Notes: generated by a model from the letters alone, not told the origin. Counted from the stretch's first letter, positions 1 through 8,993 are shown. The stretch: DNA of 64,000 nucleotides from CAZHHM01 sp964532225 (GCA_964532225.1 CAZHHM010000004.1:26236-90235); one strand, 5' to 3'. Made by a program: numbers and translations.

Positions 1-2
1 AA

Positions 3-1652
3 GATATGTCTGCTACAGCTTCAGAGGAAGCCATAATATCCGGGTCTGTAGAACCTGGAGCTTTGATCACGGCAGGAACGCTGCAGGCCGTCCCTGACAG
101 CTCCGGATATTTCCAGGTACGCGTTCCTCTAAAAGAAGGGCTGAACACGATCGATATCACTGCAAGCGACCGCTCATCCAACTTATCGTCCAGGACGGTC
201 ACGATCTTAAAAGACACTTACGCGCCGAAACTGACCTTTACAAGACCGGCGCCGGAGACCTGGGGCAGGCCCGGCTCGGCTATTGCGGTAGAAGTATTGG
301 TCGAAAAAGGCCGCGCAGAGATCGAAGATGAGACAGAGGCAGTACTTAAGGTGAACGGCAGCGTGACCGATTCGGACTGCATCTTTTCTCAGCAAGGTTC
401 GGTTATTTCCGGGTTCGCGTTACTGCCTAAGGATATCTCATCGGGCCGGGCAAGACTGACGGTGGAGATCACGGACAAGGGAGGCAATACCGGAAGCGCT
501 TCATCGGACATCGACATCGACTGTGTCCCGCCCTATGTGGCTGTAAAAGCTCCGGGCAGCACGGTATTCTCGAACAATACTGAAGGAATAGAACTTTTCA
601 TATCAGATGACGGGGCCGGACCAGACCTGTTCAATTCGGTGATCACAACTTATATAGACGGATCGACACTTGAAGGCGTCACCTACGTCGAGCCCGGCTC
701 GGGTCGCGTTCTTTTCAAGCCGTTAAGACCGCTATCTGCCAGTGAATATATTGTCTCAGCTATCCTCAGGGACCTTGCGGGAAACACTTCCGAAGAGAAA
801 CGCTTCAGGTACGTTCTTGATATGCTCCCTCCCGAATTGCACCTTGACAGAGCTCTGCCTAAAGAGACAAAAGAAAGGATGCTTTTACTGTCCGGCCGTG
901 TCCTTGATCTCAATGCGGCAAGCGTTTCCGTCCTGTCAGACAAAAAGCAGCAGAGCTCCCAGGCAACTGACGGAAAGTTCATGTTCAAGGTGCCTCTGGA
1001 AAAAGGCCCGAACAGGATCTCAATGATCGCCCGCGATCTTGCAGGAAATATCACTTCTCATGACACCGAGATAATATATCACGCGCCCCCCGAACAGCTC
1101 GTATTCGAGTTCGCAGGCAAGCGTGTAAAGAGCGGGGACTTTGTGGACAGGGACGCCACTCTAAAGATACTTGATCCTGTATCGGGGACAGGACTTAGCG
1201 GAGCAACTGTCCTGCTTGACGGAACATCAGTACCTTATAAGCCGCTTGACGGAACAGCCGCGATAGCAATGATGAGAGCAGGAACTCATACTCTTAAGGT
1301 CGATTATTCCGGAACCGAATATACGCTCATCTTTACTGTAGGCTCCGGCCTGGCAGTGAAGGACCTCCTGGCGTGCCCCAGCCCGCTGGACCCAGCAAAA
1401 GGACCTGCCTCCATCACCTTCAATTCTTCCGCAGCCTGCGATTGTTCGCTTAGGATATTCAGCATTACCGGGGAGATGGTATATTCGGCCTCAGGCAGTG
1501 CCGCGACCGGTTTCAATTCCGGCATGACATGGAGCGGACGGATGGCCGACGGGAACTATGCACCTAACGGCACATACATCATTGTACTTGAATGCACTGA
1601 CATCAGGGGACAGAAGACGGCAGCAAGGACAAAGGCAGTGGTCCTAAGATAG
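3..1652 (+). CDS. Secreted/surface protein with Ig-like repeats and FlgD-like C-terminal domain (5' end outside window)
   Basis: The reading frame is open to the left edge, so the first ATG (position 6) is probably internal and the gene is partial. The visible part is a string of about five beta-sandwich repeats of roughly 90 residues. Each ends in a pattern like GxNxIxIxAxDxxGN followed by a 'D..PP' or 'DTYAPKL' linker, typical of bacterial Ig-like adhesion modules. The last ~90 residues (CPSPLDP, then LRIFSITGEMVYS, then NGTYIIVLE) match the FlgD-Ig-like domain found at the C-termini of many exported proteins, and the same module recurs in the gene at 20304. No catalytic motif is visible. 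It ends tail-to-tail with the next gene, overlapping by 9 nt. The role is likely structural or surface-associated; the exact function is unknown. Confidence 0.8.
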   Translation, partial: DMSATASEEAIISGSVEPGALITAGTLQAVPDSSGYFQVRVPLKEGLNTIDITASDRSSNLSSRTVTILKDTYAPKLTFTRPAPETWGRPGSAIAVEVLVEKGRAEIEDETEAVLKVNGSVTDSDCIFSQQGSVISGFALLPKDISSGRARLTVEITDKGGNTGSASSDIDIDCVPPYVAVKAPGSTVFSNNTEGIELFISDDGAGPDLFNSVITTYIDGSTLEGVTYVEPGSGRVLFKPLRPLSASEYIVSAILRDLAGNTSEEKRFRYVLDMLPPELHLDRALPKETKERMLLLSGRVLDLNAASVSVLSDKKQQSSQATDGKFMFKVPLEKGPNRISMIARDLAGNITSHDTEIIYHAPPEQLVFEFAGKRVKSGDFVDRDATLKILDPVSGTGLSGATVLLDGTSVPYKPLDGTAAIAMMRAGTHTLKVDYSGTEYTLIFTVGSGLAVKDLLACPSPLDPAKGPASITFNSSAACDCSLRIFSITGEMVYSASGSAATGFNSGMTWSGRMADGNYAPNGTYIIVLECTDIRGQKTAARTKAVVLR

Positions 1653-2558
1653 GCACTCTTTTTCGATCCTCCACGCGACAGAAAGCGAGCTGAGAGAGCC
1701 TTTAGCGGTCACTTTGGGACTTGCACCTGTCGTTATCGCTTTGAGAAAATCCATCAGTTCCGCCTTGATCGGCTCCTCGCCCAATGCAATCCATTTTTCC
1801 GTTCTGCCTCCGGCATCCGTTCTTGTAATGGATCTTTCGATGAGATCGGCAGAAACGGACATATCGGCACACTTTACAGTGATCACCCTTTTTCTTGCTT
1901 CCTCTACTTTGCTTGTCCTTATCCTTGCCTTGCAGCCGCCGGGAAATCCCATTTGGGCATCAACTTTGTTAAGGACCGGGGAAGACAGCTTTTCACCTTT
2001 TGCCATCATTTTGTCCGGCATGGCGCCGGCCAGCGAAAGCACTATGTCGATATCATGGATCATAAGGTCGAACACCGCGCTCACATCATTAGCTCTGTTA
2101 AGCGGAACGGCGTATCGCTGCGCGTCGATCTCAAGTACAGTGTGGCCTTTCAAGGCCTTTTCAAGTTCAATGACAGCAGGATTGAAGCGTTCTATGTACC
2201 CTACTGCCGCGACAAGCCCTTTTGACTCGATCAGCTTTACGCCTTCTTCAGCCTGTTCGTATGTGGCGGCAAGAGGTTTCTCGACCATCATGTGCACGTT
2301 ATTTTCGGCACAAGCTTTGATTATATCGTAATGGCTTGTGGTAGAGGATGCGATGCTGACAGCTTCAACATCCTTAAGCAGCTTCGAAATATCACTGTAA
2401 GAAGCGGTCCCGAACTTTTGTGCTGTTTCCGCGCTCTTTCCTTTATCTACATCATAGACACCGACGAATTGAGAAACCGGAACACCGGCATATGTCTTGC
2501 AGTGCAGCTGTCCCATGAACCCTGTCCCTACCACGCCTGTCCTTATGATCCTAGCCAT
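1644..2558 (-). CDS. Gfo/Idh/MocA family NAD(P)-dependent oxidoreductase
   Basis: The 304-residue length is usual for the family. The N-terminus VVGTGFMGQLHCKTYAGV is a Rossmann dinucleotide-binding motif, followed by the family signature MVEKPLA near residue 93, whose Lys contributes to catalysis. The C-terminal half is the alpha/beta substrate domain, with conserved DLMIHDIDIVLSL around residue 165. Members oxidise or reduce hydroxyl groups of sugars, nucleotide sugars or inositols. The position directly downstream of a Wzz/BY-kinase-like gene (16 nt overlap) suggests a role in surface polysaccharide sugar synthesis, but the substrate cannot be read from the sequence. Confidence 0.85.
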   Translation of the reverse strand: MARIIRTGVVGTGFMGQLHCKTYAGVPVSQFVGVYDVDKGKSAETAQKFGTASYSDISKLLKDVEAVSIASSTTSHYDIIKACAENNVHMMVEKPLAATYEQAEEGVKLIESKGLVAAVGYIERFNPAVIELEKALKGHTVLEIDAQRYAVPLNRANDVSAVFDLMIHDIDIVLSLAGAMPDKMMAKGEKLSSPVLNKVDAQMGFPGGCKARIRTSKVEEARKRVITVKCADMSVSADLIERSITRTDAGGRTEKWIALGEEPIKAELMDFLKAITTGASPKVTAKGSLSSLSVAWRIEKECLS

Positions 2559-4309
2559 TTTGCCTTTACCAGCCTTTCTTTCTTGTTACGATAATACTGA
2601 TGATGAATTGAGAAACCTTTCAGCCTTACTTTGGATAAAAGGCACTTAACTTCAGCGTTGCGCACGTTCCCGAGTATTGAAACCGATTCCTTAAGAGCAT
2701 CCCTTGTTGTCATGCCCCCGCCGACGACAAGCAATGTAAGATCTGACACTGCCGCAATGTCGGCAGAATCTGTAGCCCCTATAAGTTTCGGGCAGTCTAT
2801 GAGGATGATGTCGTATTGGCGCTTTAGCTCATCAAGAAGGTTCCTGAAGGCTTCGTTCTTTATCACTTTGAATGAAAGGTCTATCATGCAGCCCGCAGGT
2901 ATGAGAGACAGGTTCTTGAACCCTGTCATCTGCACGGCCTCTATCGTATCCTTTCCGTCCATTATGACCTCGTACAGTCCGCACGTTGTCCTGCTTTTGA
3001 ATATCTTGTCCTGCGTCGGGCCCTTAAGGTCGGCATCCACAAGGACCACGCGTTTGCCGCCCGCGGCAAGTCCTGCAGCGATATTGGCTGTTACGTATTC
3101 CTTGCCTTCATCTGACAGACACGGCATGATCGCAATGACCCTGGTTCCCGTGGCAAGACATTTCTCGACGGCCGAGCTGAGGGACCGCCTTACTTCTTCA
3201 TCCTTGATCTCCCATTCCACATCGGAATCCCTGCTGACGACCTCGAAAGACGGTAACTCCGCAACTTCGCGTGAGCCGACAATATCCTTGATGTCATCCG
3301 TTTCGTATATCGTGATGTCGAGGAATTCAGCAAGAAGCACTGCCACTATGGTCACCAACAGCGACGACATCAAGACGATGAAAGACCCGAACAGCACGGA
3401 AACGCCTCCGTCGCCTCTCGTCTGGACCGCGTCGGATACGATCCTGTGCTGCGTCAACATCGCCTCTTCCAGTTTCAGGTTCATGAGCTTCTGATTGTAG
3501 AGCGAGAACAGACTGTTCAGCGTCCGCAGCCTTCTGTTCTGGAATATGTACACTTCCTCATCTTTTCCCTTTTCCGCAAAAGGGAAAGACAAGAGCTTCC
3601 TGTCGATCATTTCTCTGCGCTGTACCAGCCCGGAAACGTCATTGTCGGATCTCTTGCCTGTGATATCGGAGGTAATCTCGTCTATCTCAATGTCCAGCCT
3701 TGCCTTTTCGATCTCAAGATCGGTATATTCCGCGATCATGGACTGCTGGTCTTTGCCGATGGATATCCTGGGGTTCTTCTTTTCAATATCAGATATGCTG
3801 GTCTTTGCCTCAGCCTGCCCTTTCTTGATGCCGGAGAGCTTCTCAATAACGAATTTTTTAACGCTCTCGATCCTCTGCAGCTTGAGCTTTTTGCTCCATA
3901 CGATGAACTTTCTGGAGAACGTGTTGGCCAGGTTCACCGCATCGGATGCGGTCCGTGCTTTTGCGTGGACCTCTATCATGCCTGCCTGATGAAGAGGGAC
4001 GACGGATACGGCACCATCGAGGTCAGAAGGCTTCAGAAGAAGCCCTTGTCTGTTCCTGAGATCCAGGGCGCGGATCACCTCGTTGACAACGGCCGGGTCC
4101 TTGACCAGACGGACCTCATCCTCGAAGAACTCCGTGTCGGATTCCTGCTTGTCAGAATTGCTCCTTATTATCAGCACGTTCGTCTTGGCGTCATGGTCCT
4201 TAGGAATGAAGTATAGTACAAGCGAGAATATTATCAGAGATGATATTAGAGTTGCTATGATCACCGACGACCGTCTTTTGAATATCTCTAAGAGAGAATG
4301 CAGTTCCAT
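2543..4309 (-). CDS. Wzz-type chain-length determinant fused to a BY-kinase-like ATPase domain with degenerate P-loop
   Basis: Residues 1-40 hold a cytoplasmic start and a transmembrane helix (VIIATLISSLIIFSLVLYFI). A Wzz-like extracytoplasmic domain with long coiled coil (about 130-290) follows, then a second membrane helix near 305-325 and a C-terminal MinD/BY-kinase-like domain (about 375-588). That domain keeps Walker A' (VVLVDADLKGP) and Walker B (IILIDCP). Its Walker A reads PCLSDEGKEYVT, where the usual GKS/T is GKE, and no tyrosine-rich tail is present. Such proteins control length and export of surface polysaccharides. An extended -10 box lies 7 nt before the ATG, and no Shine-Dalgarno is seen. 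Loss of autokinase activity is an inference from the motif change. Confidence 0.82.
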   Translation of the reverse strand: MELHSLLEIFKRRSSVIIATLISSLIIFSLVLYFIPKDHDAKTNVLIIRSNSDKQESDTEFFEDEVRLVKDPAVVNEVIRALDLRNRQGLLLKPSDLDGAVSVVPLHQAGMIEVHAKARTASDAVNLANTFSRKFIVWSKKLKLQRIESVKKFVIEKLSGIKKGQAEAKTSISDIEKKNPRISIGKDQQSMIAEYTDLEIEKARLDIEIDEITSDITGKRSDNDVSGLVQRREMIDRKLLSFPFAEKGKDEEVYIFQNRRLRTLNSLFSLYNQKLMNLKLEEAMLTQHRIVSDAVQTRGDGGVSVLFGSFIVLMSSLLVTIVAVLLAEFLDITIYETDDIKDIVGSREVAELPSFEVVSRDSDVEWEIKDEEVRRSLSSAVEKCLATGTRVIAIMPCLSDEGKEYVTANIAAGLAAGGKRVVLVDADLKGPTQDKIFKSRTTCGLYEVIMDGKDTIEAVQMTGFKNLSLIPAGCMIDLSFKVIKNEAFRNLLDELKRQYDIILIDCPKLIGATDSADIAAVSDLTLLVVGGGMTTRDALKESVSILGNVRNAEVKCLLSKVRLKGFSIHHQYYRNKKERLVKAKWLGS

Positions 4310-4316
4310 GCGTTAT

Positions 4317-4325
4317 ATTATATCA
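4317..4325 (-). promoter_or_regulatory. Extended -10 promoter, predicted leaderless start of the Wzz/kinase-like gene
   Basis: On the minus strand the sequence reads TGATATAAT, followed by 7 nt and the ATG at 4309. This extended -10 lies between the nusB stop and the next start. No Shine-Dalgarno fits in the gap, so a transcript would begin at or just before the start codon. Confidence 0.55.
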
Positions 4326-4330
4326 CCGGC

Positions 4331-4741
4331 CTATGCCGCTTTAAGCTCTTCCGCCAGGGACCCCAGCACACCGTTAACGAATGCGGGGGAATCCTCAGAG
4401 GAGAATTTGCCTGCGAGCTCGACAGACTCATTGATTATCACCGCCAGAGGGTCTTTCTTCACGTTGAACATTTCATAAGCGGCGACCCTGATGATGTTCC
4501 GGTCGACCGAACCGAGCCGGTCGATCGGCCACTGAGCGAGCTTCGATGATATCTTATCGTCAATTTCCTTGAGTCTGGCAAAGACCCCGCGGGCAAGGAC
4601 TGATGATTCTTCTTTCGTGGCATCCGCGGCCTTTTCATCTGAATGAACGCTTTTTAGGGCTTCCTCTATGCCGACGGACGAAATGTCCGTCTGATAGAGC
4701 GCCTGCATCGCCATACGCCTTGCTGTAGATCTTTTTCCCAT
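4331..4741 (-). CDS. nusB: Transcription antitermination factor NusB
   Basis: The 136-residue all-alpha protein begins GKRSTARRMAMQALYQTD, the characteristic N-terminus of NusB. It contains PIDRLGSVDRNIIRVAAYEM and IINESVELAGKFSSEDSPAFVNGVLG near the end, both family hallmarks. NusB binds boxA RNA with NusE (S10) and supports rRNA antitermination. The ATG directly abuts the accC stop codon, so the two are probably cotranscribed. Confidence 0.96.
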   Translation of the reverse strand: MGKRSTARRMAMQALYQTDISSVGIEEALKSVHSDEKAADATKEESSVLARGVFARLKEIDDKISSKLAQWPIDRLGSVDRNIIRVAAYEMFNVKKDPLAVIINESVELAGKFSSEDSPAFVNGVLGSLAEELKAA

Positions 4742-6085
4742 TTATTGTCCCATGTTCGTAGGGATAAAGTCAGTGTATACAAGTCCTTCATTGAAGTTCG
4801 GGATATCCAGGACCTTAAGATGGAACGGGATAGTTGTCTTCAATCCTTCGATCCTGAACTCGGAGAGCGCCCGCCTGCCTCTTGCGATCGCCTCTTTCCT
4901 GGTCGGAGCCCATACTATGAGCTTTGCCATCAAAGAATCGTAATTCGGGAGCACTTTGTATCCTTCATACACGAACGTGTCCAGCCTCACGCCCGGACCG
5001 CCCGGAGCGATGAATTTTGTGATCTTGCCCGGCGACGGCATGAAGTTCCTGTCCGGATCTTCTGCGTTTATCCTGAACTCGATCGCATGCCCGCTTATCC
5101 TCACATCTTTCTGTCTGATCGTCAGCTTTTCGCCCGCCGCGATCATTATCTGTTCTTTGATGATATCGGTCGATGTTATCATCTCAGTTACCGGATGCTC
5201 CACCTGCACCCTTGTGTTCATCTCCATGAAGTAAAAGTTGTTCTTCTGGTCCAGCAGGAACTCGATCGTCCCGGCGCTGAAATACTTGACGCTCTTTGCC
5301 ATCCTTACGGCCGACTCGCCCATCTTACGCCTTGTCCTTTCGTCAAGCACCATGCAAGGCGATTCTTCGATCAGCTTCTGGTGCCTTCTCTGGACTGAGC
5401 AGTCCCTTTCGCCGAGATATATCACGTTCCCGAACTTGTCACCGAGTATCTGTATCTCGACGTGTTTCGGCCTTTCGACCAGTTTTTCGATATATACATC
5501 AGCGTTCCCGAACGCCGCGCCGGCCTCTGTCTGGGCCATGTTCATCATGGTGAGGAACTCCTCTTCTTTCATCACAGCCCTCATCCCTTTGCCGCCGCCG
5601 CCCGCAGTAGCCTTTATGAGGACAGGAAAGCCGATCTTTCTTGCTATCTTCAGTGCTTCGTTCTGGTCCCTGACAATACCGTCAGAGCCCGGGACCGTAG
5701 GCACCCCTGCTCTCTGAGCGCACGACTTGGCGGTCGCTTTGTCCCCCATCGAATCAATGGACTCCACGGAAGGTCCGATGAAAGTGATGCCGTGTGCCGC
5801 GCATATTTCGGCGAATTTTGAGTTCTCTGCCAGGAAACCGTATCCTGGATGTATCGCTTCCGCACCCGAGACCTCAGCTGTGGATATTACAGTAGGTATG
5901 CTTAGATAGCTCTGGGAAGGCACGGCCGGGCCGATACAATAGCTTTCATCGGCGAGCTGAGCGTGCAGACAGTCCTTGTCCACCTCGCTGTAAACCGCTA
6001 CGCTCTTTATGCCGAGCTCCCTGCAAGCCCTTATTATCCTAACTGCGATCTCGCCTCTGTTCGCTATCAGAACCTTTTTGAACAT
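4742..6085 (-). CDS. accC: Acetyl-CoA carboxylase biotin carboxylase subunit
   Basis: At 447 residues this is the normal size for the stand-alone biotin carboxylase. It has the N-terminal KVLIANRGEIAVRIIRACRE motif, the glycine-rich ATP-grasp loop KATAGGGGKGMR, the catalytic region FMEMNTRVQVEHPVTE and HAIEFRINAEDP. It carboxylates biotin on the carrier protein AccB in fatty acid synthesis. No accB or carboxyltransferase gene is in this window. It leads the accC-nusB pair. No strong Shine-Dalgarno or promoter could be fixed in the 150 nt upstream. Confidence 0.96.
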   Translation of the reverse strand: MFKKVLIANRGEIAVRIIRACRELGIKSVAVYSEVDKDCLHAQLADESYCIGPAVPSQSYLSIPTVISTAEVSGAEAIHPGYGFLAENSKFAEICAAHGITFIGPSVESIDSMGDKATAKSCAQRAGVPTVPGSDGIVRDQNEALKIARKIGFPVLIKATAGGGGKGMRAVMKEEEFLTMMNMAQTEAGAAFGNADVYIEKLVERPKHVEIQILGDKFGNVIYLGERDCSVQRRHQKLIEESPCMVLDERTRRKMGESAVRMAKSVKYFSAGTIEFLLDQKNNFYFMEMNTRVQVEHPVTEMITSTDIIKEQIMIAAGEKLTIRQKDVRISGHAIEFRINAEDPDRNFMPSPGKITKFIAPGGPGVRLDTFVYEGYKVLPNYDSLMAKLIVWAPTRKEAIARGRRALSEFRIEGLKTTIPFHLKVLDIPNFNEGLVYTDFIPTNMGQ

Positions 6086-6149
6086 TCCGGCCTGCTTTCC
6101 ACCAATTTTCTAGCTCTATGGGGATTTCCGTTAAGACCTGAAAATATGG

Positions 6150-6177
6150 TTGACAACCTTGATTTATGCTCTATAAT
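6150..6177 (+). promoter_or_regulatory. Consensus sigma70-type promoter of the small basic protein gene
   Basis: TTGACA at 6150-6155 and TATAAT at 6172-6177 are separated by 16 bp, a perfect match to both consensus boxes. The start codon of the small gene lies at 6238, giving a leader of about 55 nt. Confidence 0.85.
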
Positions 6178-6237
6178 TATACCATAAAAGCGGTTTTTAA
6201 GAGCTAGCCGCACAAAAAAAGCAGGGAGGTGAAGCAA

Positions 6238-6396
6238 ATGGCAAGAGGCGGATTATCAAAGATGAGAGTTGACTTCAAAGGTCAGACCGATACTTTGGAA
6301 GATGTTTTCGGAAAGAAACCGATCCCTGTAACATCAATGACAAAGTTGATCTGGGCGGTCGTAAAGAAGAGGAAATTAATGAAGAAGGTCGCCTGA
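6238..6396 (+). CDS. Small basic protein (52 aa) with a SWIB-like segment
   Basis: The ORF starts with ATG after a strong GGGAGGTG Shine-Dalgarno at optimal spacing. The protein has 13 Lys/Arg against 4 acidic residues. The part PVTSMTKLIWAVVKKRKLM resembles the core helix of SWIB/MDM2-type domains (xVTKxIWxYIKKxxL), but the domain would be truncated. It has its own consensus promoter and a perfect terminator, so it is probably an abundant monocistronic product, perhaps nucleic-acid- or ribosome-associated. The SWIB relation is by eye only. Confidence 0.72.
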   Translation: MARGGLSKMRVDFKGQTDTLEDVFGKKPIPVTSMTKLIWAVVKKRKLMKKVA

Positions 6397-6423
6397 TCTC
6401 TTTTATATTTCTCTGAAACAATG

Positions 6424-6452
6424 AACCCCATTGCGACGCATTGGGGTTTTTT
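6424..6452 (+). terminator. Rho-independent terminator of the small basic gene
   Basis: The inverted arms AACCCCA (6424-6430) and TGGGGTT (6442-6448) enclose an 11-nt loop and are followed by a run of T. It lies 28 nt after the small gene's stop and directly precedes the convergent transporter stop at 6454. Confidence 0.85.
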
Positions 6453-6453
6453 G

Positions 6454-7704
6454 TTACCCTATGAAGGCCGAGAAGAACAGAAGGAGCGTAAGCAGTATCA
6501 GAACGGCGACCGTTGACCACGCGGCAATGTTGAACATTCTTGAATTCACGTACTTCCCCATAATGCGTTTGTTATTTATTATCAGCATCATGAACACCAG
6601 TATTACCGGCAAGAGAATGCCGTTGATCTGCTGTGAGAGAAGCATGATACCGAGAAGCGATATTTTCGGGACAAGGACCACCACCGATGCGACAACGATA
6701 AAGAACGTGAACAGGCCGTAGAAAACCGGAGCTTCTTTCCATTTCTTGTCCAGGCCGTTCTCAAAACCGAAAGCTTCGCTCAACGCATATGCCGATGAGA
6801 GCGGAAGTATCGAGGCCGCCAGGGTCGATGCCCCGAAAAGACCGAGAGCGAACAGCAGCTCGGCATGCTTGCCTGCGATAGGCTCTAGAGCCATCGCTGC
6901 GTCCTTTGCCGTCTCTATGGATATACCGTATTTGAAGAGAGTTGAGGCGCAGGCGACTATAATGAAAAAAGCCACAATATCGGTCACCAAAGCGCCGAAG
7001 AACACCTCAAGCCTTTCATATTTAAAGTGTTTAATGGTTATGCCCTTGTCCACCACGGAGGACTGTATGAAGAACTGCATCCAGGGCGTTATGGTCGTCC
7101 CTATGGTACCGATCACGATAAGGATGTAGCTGGAGTCCATTTTAAAACTCGGGACCAGAGCTCCCTGAAGAGCTCCTCCCCAGTCCGGTCTCGCAAGAAA
7201 GCCCGAAAGTATGTACGAGAACTGGACCAGACAGAATACAAGGAAGACCCTTTCGATTATCTTAAAAGACCCCTTGACCACGACGAACCATATCGTGAAC
7301 GCTATGACAGGAACGGAGATATACTTGACTATCCCGAAGATCTCCATACTGGCAGCGACCCCTGCAAGGTTCGATATCGATGTGGCGATATTTGCAAAGA
7401 ACAGGGCTCCCATGGCGAACATCGTCCACTTAAGACCGAACTCTTCTCTTATCAGGTCCGACAGTCCTTTTCCGGTCACAGCCCCCATCCTGGCGCACAT
7501 CTCCTGTATTATCGCAAGACAGAAAGTGATCAGGAGCAGCATCCATAACAGGCTGTACCCGTAATGAGAACCGGCCATCGAGTAAGTGGCGATACCACCG
7601 GCATCGTTGTCAGCGCAGGCTGTTATAAGACCGGGACCCATTATAGAAAGGAATAACAGGAGCTTTTTATTCAGCTTTAACTTGGGAAGACTTATGGAGC
7701 GCAT
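6454..7704 (-). CDS. Nramp-family divalent metal transporter lacking the canonical Mn/Fe motifs
   Basis: The 416-residue protein has about 11 hydrophobic helices and Nramp-type layout (GPGLITACADNDAGGIATYSM in helix 1). The usual DPGN of helix 1 is replaced by ADNDAGG. The helix-6 MPH motif, whose Met contacts soft transition metals, is replaced by TPWMQFF. Such changes occur in the Nramp-related group linked to Mg2+ transport. Its ATG overlaps the stop of the upstream PRC/MgtE-N/CBS gene by one base (TGATG), implying translational coupling. Mg2+ as substrate is inferred from motif loss and this partner. Confidence 0.85.
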   Translation of the reverse strand: MRSISLPKLKLNKKLLLFLSIMGPGLITACADNDAGGIATYSMAGSHYGYSLLWMLLLITFCLAIIQEMCARMGAVTGKGLSDLIREEFGLKWTMFAMGALFFANIATSISNLAGVAASMEIFGIVKYISVPVIAFTIWFVVVKGSFKIIERVFLVFCLVQFSYILSGFLARPDWGGALQGALVPSFKMDSSYILIVIGTIGTTITPWMQFFIQSSVVDKGITIKHFKYERLEVFFGALVTDIVAFFIIVACASTLFKYGISIETAKDAAMALEPIAGKHAELLFALGLFGASTLAASILPLSSAYALSEAFGFENGLDKKWKEAPVFYGLFTFFIVVASVVVLVPKISLLGIMLLSQQINGILLPVILVFMMLIINNKRIMGKYVNSRMFNIAAWSTVAVLILLTLLLFFSAFIG

Positions 7705-8975
7705 CAGCCAACCGACATCCTTTTCCTTCTGGCCAGAGGAGGAAGGACATAATCCATGACGTCATCAACCGTGATGATGCCAAGGACCTTTCCGAGCTTG
7801 TCCACCACCGGGACCGCCAGAAGATTGTATTTTGATATGACCTCAGCCACCTGACGGTGGTTCATTTCAGGTGTCACCGTGATTATCTTTGTCTGCATGA
7901 CGTCGGCTATCTTCGTGTCAAGCGCGGAAACTATCAGTCTTCTGAGTGAGAGCACGCCGACAAGACGTTCGTTCTCGTCCACGACATATATGTAGTATAC
8001 GGTCTCGGCCGACGGGGCCAGCTCCCTGATCTTCTCTATGGTCTGTCCTGCTGTCAGGTCCTGCCTCATTGTCAGGAATTCCGTGGCCATCAGGCCTCCT
8101 GCCGTTTCCTCTCCATGCTTAAGCAGTTCCTGTATCTCTTCAGCTTTCTTCTGCTTCATGAGCCTGAGAAGCTCTGATGTCTTTTCTTCTGACAGGTCGC
8201 CGAGAACGTCAGCCACCTCGTCGCTGGGCATCTTTTCCAGGATAGAAAGAGCTTTTTTCGAATCCAGGGCGCCTATAAGGAAAGCCTGTATCCGGGGCTC
8301 AAGCTCATGCAGGGCCTCAGCAGCTGTATCTGTAGACAGCATGCCGAAGATAGCGGTCTTTTCTTCAGAATGGACCTGGCTTATTATGCTGGCGATATCG
8401 GCGGGATGCAGATGAGAAATGCCTTTATACGGCACGACAAGCTTAAGTTTGGCTATATCGGTCTGGAGTGGTTCAACATAGTTCCAGCCGATAAGTTCAT
8501 CCTTCATGACCTTTCCGAAGATGCCGTATGCCCATTCAGCGGCTTTCTCAAGATGAAGCCTTCTGAAAATACCTTTTATACCGACATCCGCGGCGATGAT
8601 CCTGATCTCCTCGCCAATTTTAGCAAGCTTAACGTCGTTGACCCTGACTACCTTTGAGCCGTGGATATCCACAATCTGCTTGTCCATTATGTCGCGGTGG
8701 AGGAGAAGCTCACCTTCGCGGACAGAGGCAAATGCGGTGTCGAACTTCGGGTTCTTCGCGCTTATGAACCTGCGGCCTACGATGTTCAGCTCTGAAACAA
8801 GTATGATCTTTTTCCGTTTCTCTTTATCGAACTTTATCAGGAGCCCTACGACCCTGGGGAACTGCTCTCCGGGCTCCACAACGATATCTTCCACATGTCC
8901 GATCTTCTCTTCCATACGGTCGATAACAATCTGCCCCTTTAGCTCCGAGGCGTACATGTCGTTAAAATATATCAT
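7704..8975 (-). CDS. PRC-barrel / MgtE N-terminal / CBS-pair regulatory protein without a channel domain
   Basis: The order is a PRC-barrel-like N-terminus (about 1-160), an MgtE N-domain of helical repeats (about 180-290: HPADIASIISQVHSEEKTAIF, then MPSDEVADVLGDL), and two CBS motifs (about 295-415: TVYYIYVVDENERLVGVLSL and LLAVPVVDKLGKVLGIITVDDVMD). The MgtE membrane channel is absent; the protein ends after the CBS pair. In MgtE these cytosolic parts sense Mg2+ and gate the pore. Here they are coupled to an Nramp-like transporter and probably regulate it. The first ATG sits 9 nt downstream of an extended -10 box. Confidence 0.85.
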   Translation of the reverse strand: MIYFNDMYASELKGQIVIDRMEEKIGHVEDIVVEPGEQFPRVVGLLIKFDKEKRKKIILVSELNIVGRRFISAKNPKFDTAFASVREGELLLHRDIMDKQIVDIHGSKVVRVNDVKLAKIGEEIRIIAADVGIKGIFRRLHLEKAAEWAYGIFGKVMKDELIGWNYVEPLQTDIAKLKLVVPYKGISHLHPADIASIISQVHSEEKTAIFGMLSTDTAAEALHELEPRIQAFLIGALDSKKALSILEKMPSDEVADVLGDLSEEKTSELLRLMKQKKAEEIQELLKHGEETAGGLMATEFLTMRQDLTAGQTIEKIRELAPSAETVYYIYVVDENERLVGVLSLRRLIVSALDTKIADVMQTKIITVTPEMNHRQVAEVISKYNLLAVPVVDKLGKVLGIITVDDVMDYVLPPLARRKRMSVG

Positions 8976-8984
8976 GACAATGGA

Positions 8985-8993
8985 ATTATATCA
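8985..8993 (-). promoter_or_regulatory. Extended -10 promoter overlapping the dprA stop codon
   Basis: TGATATAAT on the minus strand uses the TAA stop of dprA as part of the -10 box. The ATG of the PRC/CBS gene follows after 9 nt with no Shine-Dalgarno, consistent with a leaderless or near-leaderless transcript. Confidence 0.5.
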
